This document shows positions 43,524 through 52,271 of a DNA stretch of 53,129 bases, in pieces. A program made the position numbers and the translations under genes. The DNA comes from JBDUDK01 sp040002995 (GTDB taxonomy: Bacteria > Actinomycetota > Acidimicrobiia > Acidimicrobiales > Ilumatobacteraceae), in NCBI GenBank assembly GCA_040002995.1, contig JBDUDK010000038.1:1-53129 (forward strand), read 5' to 3'. The first letter of the stretch is position 1. The number at the start of each line of letters is the position of its first letter. Below the pieces are notes generated by a model. That model did not search any database. It saw only the letters and a list, made by a program, of their open reading frames with translations, and had not been told where the DNA came from.

Positions 43524-44861
43524 GTGACCTTGTCCGCAATCGCCACACCTCGATCGCGTCTTGCCCGTACGGCCCTTCCCGAAGGCACGTTCGCCGTGGG
43601 AGCCGGCCTGGTGGTTTCGGGTCTCAGCACGTACGCGTTCTTGTCGGTAGCCAAGCATGCGCTCGGGAGCGCCGCCTTCTCGCCTCTCGGCGTCATGTGG
43701 AGTCTCACGTTCTTCGCCGCTCCTGGCTTTTTCTTGCCGATCGAGCAGGAAGTGGGACGCGCGCTCGCCCACCGCAAAGCTCAGGGCACCGGGGGCGCCG
43801 CTGTCGTGCGCCGCGCCGCAGTTCTCGGCGGCGCGCTCGCCGGCTTTCTCATCGTGCTCGGACTCGCGATCAGCCCGCTCATTACCCGCCATCTCTTCGA
43901 TCACAGCTGGCTGCTGCTCGCCGGATTCATCATCGCCATCGGCGCCTATTTCTGCGGTCACCTGTCGCGCGGTGCGTTTTCCGGCAGCGGAGAGTTTCGG
44001 GCCTATGGCGAGTTTCTCGCCGCCGACGGCGGCTTTCGCCTCATCGCGTGTGTCGCGCTCGCCATCATCGGCGTCAAAGGCGCTGGATCGTACGGGCTCC
44101 TCGTCGGCCTCTCACCGATACTCGCCCTCGCGTTCGCGTTCCGGCGGCGGCCGCCGATCCTGAAACCGGGTCCCGAGGCACCGTGGGCCGAACTAACCGC
44201 CAACCTCGGCTGGCTCCTGCTCGCATCGGTGTCGGCATCGGCCCTCGTGATGGTGGGGCCGGTGCTCGTCAGCCTGCTCGCGACAAAGGCTGAGCACGAT
44301 CTGGCGGGCCATTTCCTCGCCAGCCGCATGATCACCACCGTGCCGCTCTTTCTGTTTCAGGCCGTACAGGCCGCCCTCCTCCCCCGGCTCGCCACTCTCG
44401 CGGCCTCCGGGCGGTTCGGTGAATTCCGCGACGGCTTCCGGCGCCTCCTCAAAGTGGTGATGGTTATCGCCGTCGCCGCGGTGGCCGGGAGCGTGGCACT
44501 CGGGCCGTTCGTGGTCCGCACGCTGTTCGGAAGCGACGCCGACATCGGCCGCATGAACCTCACGTTGCTGGCCATAGCCAGCGCGCTGTACATGGTGGCG
44601 CTCGCGATCTCACAAGCGCTCATCGCCCTCCACGGGCACGCGGTCGTCGGACTCGGCTGGCTCGCGGGTGTCGTCATGTTGTTTCTCGTCACCGCGTTCG
44701 GCGACGACCTCTTGTTGCGCGTCGAGCTCGGATTGGTGGCCGGTTCGCTCGCATCGCTCGCCATCTTTGTGCTCGACCTCCGGCAACGATTGGCTAGAGG
44801 AGAGGCACCCGATGCGGACTCGCTCTACGAGGCCCTCACCGAGGCTCCGCTCGAGCTCTAG
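43524..44861 (+). CDS. polysaccharide flippase-like membrane protein (MOP superfamily)
   Basis: About 445 residues from a GTG (43524) giving MTLSAIATPRSRL; earlier starts in frame lengthen the N-terminus but look non-coding. It has 12 or more membrane helices, for example FAVGAGLVVSGLSTYAFLSV, LLLAGFIIAIGAYFCGHLSR, VGPVLVSLLATKAEHDLAGHF and VVGLGWLAGVVMLFLVTAF, as in Wzx/MATE-like exporters. It would move lipid-linked oligosaccharide across the membrane. It is the only exporter in the glycan locus in view. The stop shares CTAG with the convergent gmd gene. Confidence 0.85.
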   Translation: MTLSAIATPRSRLARTALPEGTFAVGAGLVVSGLSTYAFLSVAKHALGSAAFSPLGVMWSLTFFAAPGFFLPIEQEVGRALAHRKAQGTGGAAVVRRAAVLGGALAGFLIVLGLAISPLITRHLFDHSWLLLAGFIIAIGAYFCGHLSRGAFSGSGEFRAYGEFLAADGGFRLIACVALAIIGVKGAGSYGLLVGLSPILALAFAFRRRPPILKPGPEAPWAELTANLGWLLLASVSASALVMVGPVLVSLLATKAEHDLAGHFLASRMITTVPLFLFQAVQAALLPRLATLAASGRFGEFRDGFRRLLKVVMVIAVAAVAGSVALGPFVVRTLFGSDADIGRMNLTLLAIASALYMVALAISQALIALHGHAVVGLGWLAGVVMLFLVTAFGDDLLLRVELGLVAGSLASLAIFVLDLRQRLARGEAPDADSLYEALTEAPLEL

Positions 44862-45847
44862 CCGCGAGAGAGCTTGCGGCCCTCTAGGGCAAGGTCGTGG
44901 CTCACCATCAGATTGACGAGTTGCTGGAACGTCACCTCGGGCGCCCATCCCAGTTTGGTGCGCGCCTTGGTGGCGTCGCCCACGAGCAGGTCGACTTCGG
45001 AGGGACGGAAGAAGCGCTCGTCCTGCCGGATGTAGCGCTCCCAATCGTCGATGCCGGCCGCCTCGAACGCTAACCGGACGAACTCGCGCACCGCGTGGGT
45101 CTCGCCGGTGGCCACGACGAAGTCGTCAGGCTGATCCTGTTGCAACATCAACCACATCGCCTTGACGTAGTCGCCCGCAAATCCCCAGTCGCGCTTGGGG
45201 TCGAGGTCGCCGAGCACAAGTTCGTCCTGCAGGCCCAATGTGATGCGGGCGATCGCATTCGTAACTTTGCGCGTCACGAACTCGAGGCCCCGGCGCGGGC
45301 TTTCGTGGTTGAACAAGATGCCCGAGCACGCAAAGAGCCCATAGGAATCGCGGTAGTTCACCATGATGTCGTGCCCGAAGACCTTCGCGCAGCCATACGG
45401 CGAGCGCGGGTAGAACGGTGTCGTCTCGGTCTGGGGCGTCTCCCGGACCTTCCCAAACATCTCCGACGAGGAGGCTTGGTAGAACCGGATCGGGTTGGCC
45501 TGCGAGCCGCCCACCATCCGGATCGCCTCGAGCAACCGCAGCACCCCGAGGCCGGTCACGTTCGCCGTCAACTCCGCTTGCGTGAACGACATCTTCACGA
45601 ACGAGATGGCTCCGAGGTTGTAGACCTCATTGGGCTGCGTCTGCTCGAGTACCGCAACAAGCGACGGCAGGTCCTGCAGATCGCCGTGCATCAACTCCAC
45701 GAACGGCAGCTCGTCGGTGAGCATCTGCGCCTTCGGGTTGTTCTGCCCCTTGACCAAGCCGAAGACCTCGTAGCCCTTCGTGTGCAGGAACTCCGCCAGG
45801 TATTGACCGTCCTGGCCGGTGATACCTGTGATGAGGGCGCGAGGCAT
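44858..45847 (-). CDS. gmd: GDP-mannose 4,6-dehydratase
   Basis: NADP-dependent conversion of GDP-mannose to GDP-4-keto-6-deoxymannose, the precursor of GDP-fucose, rhamnose-type and perosamine sugars. 329 residues with LITGITGQDGQYLAEFLHTK, YNLGAISFVKMSF, YQASSSEMFGKV, active-site YPRSPYGCAKVFGH (Tyr and Lys) and GDLDPKRDWGFAGDYVKAM. This is slightly shorter than the usual 340-370. ATG 45847. A 67-base gap separates it from the upstream glycosyltransferase gene; it is likely the last gene of the minus-strand glycan operon. Confidence 0.95.
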   Translation of the reverse strand: MPRALITGITGQDGQYLAEFLHTKGYEVFGLVKGQNNPKAQMLTDELPFVELMHGDLQDLPSLVAVLEQTQPNEVYNLGAISFVKMSFTQAELTANVTGLGVLRLLEAIRMVGGSQANPIRFYQASSSEMFGKVRETPQTETTPFYPRSPYGCAKVFGHDIMVNYRDSYGLFACSGILFNHESPRRGLEFVTRKVTNAIARITLGLQDELVLGDLDPKRDWGFAGDYVKAMWLMLQQDQPDDFVVATGETHAVREFVRLAFEAAGIDDWERYIRQDERFFRPSEVDLLVGDATKARTKLGWAPEVTFQQLVNLMVSHDLALEGRKLSRG

Positions 45848-45914
45848 GCAGAGACTCCTTGAGCGAACGCAGCGGCGAATGCTAGCGGAGCACGTTCTCC
45901 TAACGCCCGTCCTC

Positions 45915-47105
45915 CTAAAGCACAGACGCAGCGTGCTCCAACAGTGACTCGTACCTTTCCATGACGATGTCCCACGTGTAGTTCTCTTCTACGTAGCGCG
46001 CGCCAGCGGCACCGAGGCGGCTGCGTAACGCGGCGTCGCCGCGCAGCAACTCGAGCGCGGTCTCGAACTCCGCGAAGCCCTTATAGGCGAAGCCGGCGCC
46101 GGTGCGCTCTACCTGTCCGGCCAACACATCACAACGGCCCTGCACCAGTGTCGGTTTCCCGTACACCCACGCTTCAGTGAGCACCATGGAGAAGCTCTCG
46201 TAGAACGACGGCGCGACCAAGAGTTCGCAACCGGCAAGTAGGGAACGCTTCACCTCATCGCTCACGACGCCGGTCAGCACGACATCGGGATGCGGCTCGG
46301 GCACTTGGACACGATCGCCGGCGAATATGAGCATCAGGGGTCCCGGCTGGCGCGCCTTGTAGGCCGCGAAGAACGCCGCCAGCTCGAGGCTGCCCTTGAG
46401 GGCCTCGACCCGACCGAGGCAGAGAAGGTAGGGCCGGTCGCCGAGCCCGAAGGCGGCCCGCGCGACGGCGTCGGGTTCAGGACGAGGCGGATCGACACCC
46501 ACCCCTACGACCGAAGACATCGGTCTGGTACCGATGCGCGACCGAACGAGGGCTTCCTCCTCCGGAGTGGAGAAAGCGAACGCATCGACGAGTCGCATCA
46601 TCGAGCGGAACATCGGCAAACGAAACGGTGGTTCGTCGTGCGCCGTCGGGTGCAACACGACCGGACGGCGTCCGGCGACGAACGCCACACCGACAGGGGT
46701 TGGGTAGTAGAGGTACGTGAAGAAGATGACGACGTCGAAGCGGTCGAGGTTGGCGTCGAGCCACGGCGCCAGATCGCCCAGTACGGGTCCCTGCGCGTCG
46801 AGCCAGCGCTCCTGGAGGTGCCACGGCGCCAGGTAACGGCTAGACAGCACCCGATCGGAGAGGGGCGCGAAGAATTTCATGTCGCGTTCGCCGGTGACCG
46901 TGAGACGGTGGACGACAACGTTGTCATCGAGCTCGTCACCGGCTTCGTACTCGTTGGCCCATGTCGCGTAGTCACGCGCACAGCTCGTGACGACCTCGAC
47001 CTCGTGGCCCCGGCCCACCATCTGACGGGCAAAGGCTCGGCAATGCGCCTCCGCACCGCCCGCGATCTCAGGCCCGTAGCGCTGGACGACGTAGAGAAGC
47101 TTCAC
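45915..47105 (-). CDS. GT4 family glycosyltransferase
   Basis: 396 residues, GT-B fold. The N-terminal acceptor domain starts KLLYVVQRYGPEIAGGAEAH; donor domain elements are YLLCLGRVEALKGSLELAAF, PHPDVVLTGVV and the retaining EX7E motif in SFYESFSMVLTEAW. GTG start 47105, overlapping the stop of the preceding small GT-like gene (GTGA). It is a clear paralogue of the gene at 47962 (shared RYG...GGAE, W(I/L)DAQGP and PTAHDEPP / PAAHDEPP stretches). The sugar donor is unknown. Confidence 0.92.
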   Translation of the reverse strand: MKLLYVVQRYGPEIAGGAEAHCRAFARQMVGRGHEVEVVTSCARDYATWANEYEAGDELDDNVVVHRLTVTGERDMKFFAPLSDRVLSSRYLAPWHLQERWLDAQGPVLGDLAPWLDANLDRFDVVIFFTYLYYPTPVGVAFVAGRRPVVLHPTAHDEPPFRLPMFRSMMRLVDAFAFSTPEEEALVRSRIGTRPMSSVVGVGVDPPRPEPDAVARAAFGLGDRPYLLCLGRVEALKGSLELAAFFAAYKARQPGPLMLIFAGDRVQVPEPHPDVVLTGVVSDEVKRSLLAGCELLVAPSFYESFSMVLTEAWVYGKPTLVQGRCDVLAGQVERTGAGFAYKGFAEFETALELLRGDAALRSRLGAAGARYVEENYTWDIVMERYESLLEHAASVL

Positions 47106-47509
47106 GTGCGCAACACCGACCACAACGCGTCGGCAAGGTCCGCAACGCCGGCATCGGGCAGATCGTCGGGCGTCACGACCAACGTGGCGAACGTCGAGAA
47201 CGCGTCGATCATTTCCTGGTCGGGGTTGGGAGCGATCCACGCCTTCGTGAGCACGAGCTCATGGGCGAACCGGTCGACGTGGGACACCACATCGGGCTCG
47301 ACGGCGGGGCCGTGCATCACGAGCTCGATCGAAGGGTCTCGCCACGTAACCAACAAGTGATAAGCGCTCAGGACGCGTTCGGGTCGGGTGGCGCGTGTGA
47401 ACGGACCCGACCACACGAGCAGCGGTCCGCCGAGATAGGTGGCCAGGTGGCGGGCGGTCGGGCTCGCGGGGCCCGTCGCCGTTTGGCCCGTCGAATGTTT
47501 GGAACTCAT
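47102..47509 (-). CDS. half-length glycosyltransferase-like protein, GT-B C-terminal-domain fragment
   Basis: 135 residues starting ATG 47509. The middle LGGPLLVWSGPFTRATRPER, then VLSAYHLLVTWRDPSIELVM and HGPAVEPDVVSHV, match the beginning of a GT4 donor-binding domain (grouping of known members: donor strand, helix, LVLVGP strand). No acceptor domain and no EX7E catalytic motif exist in it. Because the frame is intact and both ends are coupled by 4-base overlaps, it is likely a real protein rather than decay debris. It might be a subunit or regulator of the neighbouring transferases. Function not known. Confidence 0.7.
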   Translation of the reverse strand: MSSKHSTGQTATGPASPTARHLATYLGGPLLVWSGPFTRATRPERVLSAYHLLVTWRDPSIELVMHGPAVEPDVVSHVDRFAHELVLTKAWIAPNPDQEMIDAFSTFATLVVTPDDLPDAGVADLADALWSVLRT

Positions 47510-47943
47510 TGGTTGAGGCGGCGCCTCAGCTCGGCCACTTGCACCTCGAGCGTCTCCACCTGGCCGAGCAGATCGGGGTGGTCGTGCGTGGGAGTCGACT
47601 CGATGCTCTTGAGAAGGGCCTCGAGGCAGTTCTTCACGGCCTCGGCGAAGTCGTTGAGCTGACCGATGAGCTGCTGCTCGTGTCGCCGTCGCAGGCGGGC
47701 CACCCATCGGTGCACGAGCCGGCCGCCGGGCACTCGCGAGGTGGCCTCCGCATCGGATGCATAGAACGGTGTCGCCAACTCCGCCACGAGCCGGTGAAGG
47801 CTCGCGGTATCGACCGACGCCGGACGCGCCACGACCCGCTCGTACAGGTGATCGAGCTCCTCCTCGACGCCCGGCGGATACCGCCCGGCGTCTCGCCGTT
47901 TCTCGACCTCGTCCCGCAGTTGTTTCCCGAGGGGGTCAGCCAC
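47506..47943 (-). CDS. small helical protein sharing a module with the methyltransferase at 51283
   Basis: 145 residues. The N-terminus (LRDEVEKRRDAGRYPPGVEE and ELDHLYERVVA) is similar to the start of the methyltransferase at 51283-52227 (IAAEVHRRRASGEFPPDLER then RLDAAFARY). The C-terminus has a coiled-coil region (HPDLLGQVETLEVQVAELRR). No enzyme motif is seen. A scaffold or partner protein for the glycan enzymes is a fair guess. ATG 47943; its stop overlaps the next gene as ATGA, and 18 bases separate it from the upstream GT gene. Confidence 0.75.
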   Translation of the reverse strand: MADPLGKQLRDEVEKRRDAGRYPPGVEEELDHLYERVVARPASVDTASLHRLVAELATPFYASDAEATSRVPGGRLVHRWVARLRRRHEQQLIGQLNDFAEAVKNCLEALLKSIESTPTHDHPDLLGQVETLEVQVAELRRRLNQ

Positions 47944-47961
47944 AGCAGCGAGCCTAAACGA

Positions 47962-49140
47962 CTACTCCGTGGCGACCGCCTCCACGAGCCGGCGATAGCG
48001 GCCAATCACGTCGGGCCAGCGGAAGTGGTCGTCGACGTAACGGCGCCCGCGTTGCGCCAGGTCCGATGCGAGGTCGCGATCGGCAAGCAACCGGTCGAGG
48101 ATCACCTCGAACGCGAGGTAGCCGTCGAAGACCAGTCCCGCCCCGGATGCATCGGCGTGCTCACGCGTGGCCGCGCACGCGGCGTGCACGATTGCGGGGA
48201 CACCCGCGCTCCACGCTTCGAGCACGACGAACGAAAACGACTCGTACGCCGAGGGCGACAGAAGGGCGACTGCACCACGCAGGAGACCCCACTTCGTGGC
48301 CTCGTCGACGCGCCCGGCCACGACGACATCGGGATGAGGCGCCGGAGGGTGCACGACCGGGCCGGCGAAGGCGAGGGTGAGCGGGCCCGGCCGCCGGCGC
48401 TTGTAGGCCGCAAACAGCTCGGCGGCGAGGATGCTTCCCTTGCTCTCGTCGACGCGGCCGAGCACGACGACGTAGGGCCGGTCGCCGAGACCGAGCGCGG
48501 CCCGCGCCAATGCGGCTTCGCCCGTGCCAATGTCGACCCCCAAACCCACCACCGACTGGCGACGTCCGGCCACGAAACCGAAGCGGCGTTCGACCAGACG
48601 ACGCTCGCTCTCTGTGTAGAACGCAAAGCCCGACGCCGCCGCGAACACCTCGGCATAGACGGGCAGCCGCAGCGGGGGCTCGTCGTGAGCCGCCGGATGA
48701 AAGAGCACCGGCCGGCGCGCCGCGAGGACTCCGCGAGCAACGGGAGGAAACAGATACGGCGAGGCCACGAGCACATCGGCGTCGGTGGAGCGCGCGGCAG
48801 CATCGAGCTCGGCGCTGAGCGGACCCTGCGCATCTATCCATGCCCACTGGTCGACCTCGTCGACGAGCCACGGCTCTCGGAGTACCTCGCGGCTGCGGGC
48901 GTCGAAGTCGCGTGATCGACCTGAGTCCACCGGGAACCGCGTGACCTTGACGCCGTTCTCGTTCGTCGTGCCCGGTGACGACACAGGCAACCAACGGTCG
49001 GCATCGAGCGCTGTCGTGGTGAGGACCTCCACCGCCCAGTCCGATCCAGCCACAAGATGCTCCGCGATCAGCCGCACGGCCAACTCGGCTCCGCCGACAA
49101 CGTCGACCCCATAGCGAGGGGTCAGAACGGCGAGCTTCAC
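47962..49140 (-). CDS. GT4 family glycosyltransferase
   Basis: 392 residues with KLAVLTPRYGVDVVGGAELA at the start, PHPDVVVAGRV and the EX7E motif SAYESFSFVVLEAW. It is paralogous to 45915-47105 across its full length, so the pair probably arose by duplication and now adds related sugars. GTG start 49140 overlaps the stop of the next upstream GT gene (GTGA). Sugar specificity cannot be read. Confidence 0.92.
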   Translation of the reverse strand: MKLAVLTPRYGVDVVGGAELAVRLIAEHLVAGSDWAVEVLTTTALDADRWLPVSSPGTTNENGVKVTRFPVDSGRSRDFDARSREVLREPWLVDEVDQWAWIDAQGPLSAELDAAARSTDADVLVASPYLFPPVARGVLAARRPVLFHPAAHDEPPLRLPVYAEVFAAASGFAFYTESERRLVERRFGFVAGRRQSVVGLGVDIGTGEAALARAALGLGDRPYVVVLGRVDESKGSILAAELFAAYKRRRPGPLTLAFAGPVVHPPAPHPDVVVAGRVDEATKWGLLRGAVALLSPSAYESFSFVVLEAWSAGVPAIVHAACAATREHADASGAGLVFDGYLAFEVILDRLLADRDLASDLAQRGRRYVDDHFRWPDVIGRYRRLVEAVATE

Positions 49141-50213
49141 GAACCCACCTCACGGAGCCACGACGTGAGATGGCCGGCCATCACCGCGCGGGTGCGCTCG
49201 ACCGAGAAGGTTTCCAACCGGCGGCGGCCGGCGGCGACGAGCGCGCCGCGGAGTTCCCGATCGCGCACGACACGATCGACAGTGAGCGCGGCGGTCTCGG
49301 GAGCACGATTGGCGAGAAGCATCCCGGCGTCGCCGATGGTGTCGGGCAACGCGCCCGCCCGTACCGCGACGACAGGAACATCATGATGGAATGCCTCCAA
49401 CACGGGAACACAGAAACCCTCGTGGCGCGACATCGTGACGAAGACGTCGGCCGTGGCGTAGTGAGCGGCGAGCGCACCGTGAGAAACCGAGCCCGTGTGC
49501 ACGACAGAGTCGTCCAAGCCGAGCTCGGTCACCAGACCGTGCACCGCCTTTTCGTAGCGCGTTGAAGCCGCACCACCCACCAGCCAGAGCCGCGCGTTGG
49601 CATCGCAGTGCCGGCGATAGACGGCGAACGCCTTCACCACGTCGTGTTGCGCCTTGCTGGGGACGAGCCGGCCCACGAAGAGCCAGTCGGCACCGCCGCG
49701 CTCTTTGCGGGCGAGCAGCCCACGCCGCGTCTTCTCGTCGAGCTCGAGGTCGAAATCGGAGAGGTCAACGATGATCGGCGCGACCTCTGTGTGGCGGTAC
49801 CCGAGGTCGAGGAGGTCGCGTTCGTTGAACGCGGAGTCGGCCAGGCCAAGCGAGCAACGACCGGCGAGCCGGGCGAGCTGGGCGCGGCCCCACGTGGTCC
49901 CGTGCAGAAGCCCGACGTCCCATGGCTCAAACAGTTCAGGCGGTGTGAGGTTGTGGTAGTCGATGGCCAGCGGGAACGAGGACGCGGCAAGCACGTCGGC
50001 GAGGTGGTTGCCGATGGCGAACTGGTAAAGGACCGCGCCGCCGCGTAGCTCTTGGTTCGGACGAGCCTTGCCCGCGAGCGACGGGTGCGTCCGCTCGGCA
50101 TAGATCACGCTGTCGATGCCGAGGCCGCGGAGCAGACTCTGCACTTGCAACGTGTGTCCGCTCACCGCGTCGGCGGGATCGAGCACCGGTATCACCTGGT
50201 GCAACGCACTCAC
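49137..50213 (-). CDS. GT4 family glycosyltransferase
   Basis: 358 residues starting GTG 50213 (SALHQVIPVLDPADAVSGHT). The donor site contains WLFVGRLVPSKAQHDVVKAF and the EX7E motif SRHEGFCVPVLEAFHHDVP. It belongs with the next gene upstream (50210-51286) as a second paralogous pair of the locus: both share HQ(V/F)(I/V)PVL, DYHNLTPPELF / NYHNITPAELF and GSADVF-type strands. Both ends are coupled by GTGA overlaps. Confidence 0.92.
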   Translation of the reverse strand: MSALHQVIPVLDPADAVSGHTLQVQSLLRGLGIDSVIYAERTHPSLAGKARPNQELRGGAVLYQFAIGNHLADVLAASSFPLAIDYHNLTPPELFEPWDVGLLHGTTWGRAQLARLAGRCSLGLADSAFNERDLLDLGYRHTEVAPIIVDLSDFDLELDEKTRRGLLARKERGGADWLFVGRLVPSKAQHDVVKAFAVYRRHCDANARLWLVGGAASTRYEKAVHGLVTELGLDDSVVHTGSVSHGALAAHYATADVFVTMSRHEGFCVPVLEAFHHDVPVVAVRAGALPDTIGDAGMLLANRAPETAALTVDRVVRDRELRGALVAAGRRRLETFSVERTRAVMAGHLTSWLREVGS

Positions 50214-51286
50214 GCGGCCATCACCCGCTCGAGCGCGGCCAAGAAACGAGGTCCGGTGCGAGCGAGGTCGAGATCACGGGCTCGGACCGTTCCTTTGGCC
50301 GCCATCGCCTCGCGCAATGACGTATCGCCGAGGACTCGTCCCACCCCGCCGGCCACATCGAGCGGTCGCTTCGACGAGAGGCACAAACCTGCGCCGGCGA
50401 GCGTCTCGGGGATGGCACCGGCGTGATAGGCCACAACCGGTACCCGCCGATGCATCGCCTCCAACACGGGGACGCAGAACCCTTCATGGTCGGAGACGCA
50501 CACGAAGACGTCGGCGGCCGCGTAATACGCGATGAGCTCGGCGGGAGAGCTTGACCCGACAACGTGGACCGCGTCCTGCAGACCAAGGTCGCCGATGAGG
50601 TCGCCGATCCGCGTCTGGTAGTGGTGCGACGACGACGAGCCCACCAGCCATAGCCGGGCGTTCGGATCGACGGTCTCACGGTAGGCCGCGAGCGCGAGCA
50701 CGAGCTCGTGCTGCGCCTTGTTCGGAGCGATGCGGCCCACGAAGAGCCAATCGGAACCTCCACTCGCCTTGTACCGCGCGAGGCGGGCCGCGGTGAGGCG
50801 GTCGGGGGCTTCGTCGAGATCGGTCAGATCGAGGAGGATCGGCGCCACTTCCACGTGACGACAATCAAGCGCGACGAGCTCGGCCGCGTTGAACGACGAC
50901 ACCGCTAGCGCGCCCCGCGCCTTGGGCACCACCCTCGCCAGCTGTTTGCGCGCCTTGAGCATCTCGCGGCCGACCAGCGGCTCCCACGGCATGAACAGCT
51001 CGGCGGGTGTGATGTTGTGGTAGTTCACGATGACCGCTTCACCGTGGTCGGCGAGATGGCTGCCGAGCTCTGAACCGGTAGAGCACTGGTACAGGAGCCA
51101 GAAGTCGTCGCCTCGTGGCAAGTCTTCGATCGGCTTTGCCTGACCGATCAGCTCCGGACGGAGCTCCTCCGCGTAGATCTCCGATTCGTAACCCGCGGCG
51201 CGCAGTAGGTCGCGGGCGGCGAACGTATGACGGCCGATCGCATCGCGCCCGGCCAGCACCGGCACGAACTGGTGGACGGCGGTCAC
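50210..51286 (-). CDS. GT4 family glycosyltransferase
   Basis: 358 residues with VHQFVPVLAGRDAIGRHTFA, VNYHNITPAELFMPWEPL, WLFVGRIAPNKAQHELVLAL and the EX7E motif SDHEGFCVPVLEAMHRRVP. GTG start at 51286 overlaps the methyltransferase stop (GTGA); a longer frame upstream lies inside the methyltransferase gene and is rejected. Paralogue of 49137-50213. Probably a retaining transferase of the surface glycan. Confidence 0.92.
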   Translation of the reverse strand: MTAVHQFVPVLAGRDAIGRHTFAARDLLRAAGYESEIYAEELRPELIGQAKPIEDLPRGDDFWLLYQCSTGSELGSHLADHGEAVIVNYHNITPAELFMPWEPLVGREMLKARKQLARVVPKARGALAVSSFNAAELVALDCRHVEVAPILLDLTDLDEAPDRLTAARLARYKASGGSDWLFVGRIAPNKAQHELVLALAAYRETVDPNARLWLVGSSSSHHYQTRIGDLIGDLGLQDAVHVVGSSSPAELIAYYAAADVFVCVSDHEGFCVPVLEAMHRRVPVVAYHAGAIPETLAGAGLCLSSKRPLDVAGGVGRVLGDTSLREAMAAKGTVRARDLDLARTGPRFLAALERVMAA

Positions 51287-52227
51287 GCCGCTCGAGAAGC
51301 GACGACGACGAACGAGGTCGGCGTCTCGTGAGCAACCCGAGCATCGCCCCACCCCCTTACCGCCAGCAAATGCATCCATGTCGCCCTACCAAGCGGATGA
51401 CCCAACGCAAGATCGGCCACGATCGGGTCGAGTTTCGCCGTTGATGCAATCACGATCCGACCCTCGGGACGCGTGACACGGACCGCATGGTCGAGGAGTT
51501 CGAGTTGCTGCGCGAGCGGCGCGGTGTCGACAGCGCCGCTCAAAACGATTGCGGCCAGAGACTTCTCCGGCAGACGGCGTAGGTGTTCCAACGCGTCGTC
51601 GGGACGAACATCGAGGCCGCGCCGCGAGGCGTCGACGAGAAGCTCACGCCGCGGCTCGACGCCGTAGGCGACAGTGCCCGCGCCGGCGAGCCGCTCGACA
51701 AGGGCTCCCGTGCGGCACTCGGCGTGGAGCACCCTGCCCTCCAGTAAGCCGAGTTCGCGTGCGATCGCATCGATCGTGTCATCGTCGGGCGCGGGAGCGG
51801 GAGCAAAACGGCGCTCTTGGGCCACAATGTCGCTCGCTTCGGACACGACGGATTCGAGGCGCGTGACCCTGCGATCGAGCACGCGCCCAGCCGCGACGAG
51901 GTGGCCGCCGAGCGCACTCACCTGGCCGGCGACGAAGTTGATGTACCAGGCCATCGCCCGCTTGATCCCCTGCTTGACCACGGGAACGCCCGCCCGCTGC
52001 GACGAGGTCGGTGGATCGGTGTCGATCGCGGTGCATTCCTCGGCGCGGGCCAGAAGTCCCTCGGCAGTGGCGCCCAACGAGCCCGGCGGCGAGTAACGGG
52101 CGAAAGCGGCATCGAGGCGGCGCTCGAGGTCGGGGGGAAACTCACCGCTGGCTCGACGACGATGGACCTCGGCCGCGATCTCGGCGGCGATGACGTCGAG
52201 ATCGGGTGCGCTGTCGGCGGGGGGCAC
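51283..52227 (-). CDS. methyltransferase-like protein with N-terminal accessory module
   Basis: 314 residues. The N-terminal half (1-150) is helical and includes the module shared with the protein at 47506 (VHRRRASGEFPPDLERRLDA). The second half is a degenerate SAM-methyltransferase fold: GLLEGRVLHAECRTGALVER where the SAM glycine loop is expected (AECRTG instead of the usual ExGxGxG), then VAYGVEPRRELLVDA and SLAAIVLSGAVDTAPL. The weak motif I makes enzymatic activity uncertain. It heads the minus-strand glycan operon: start ATG 52227, divergent from the last glycosyltransferase. Confidence 0.75.
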   Translation of the reverse strand: MPPADSAPDLDVIAAEIAAEVHRRRASGEFPPDLERRLDAAFARYSPPGSLGATAEGLLARAEECTAIDTDPPTSSQRAGVPVVKQGIKRAMAWYINFVAGQVSALGGHLVAAGRVLDRRVTRLESVVSEASDIVAQERRFAPAPAPDDDTIDAIARELGLLEGRVLHAECRTGALVERLAGAGTVAYGVEPRRELLVDASRRGLDVRPDDALEHLRRLPEKSLAAIVLSGAVDTAPLAQQLELLDHAVRVTRPEGRIVIASTAKLDPIVADLALGHPLGRATWMHLLAVRGWGDARVAHETPTSFVVVASRAA

Positions 52228-52271
52228 GGCGGCGAGGGTAGCGGCCGCTCCGACACTACGGTCGACCGGCC

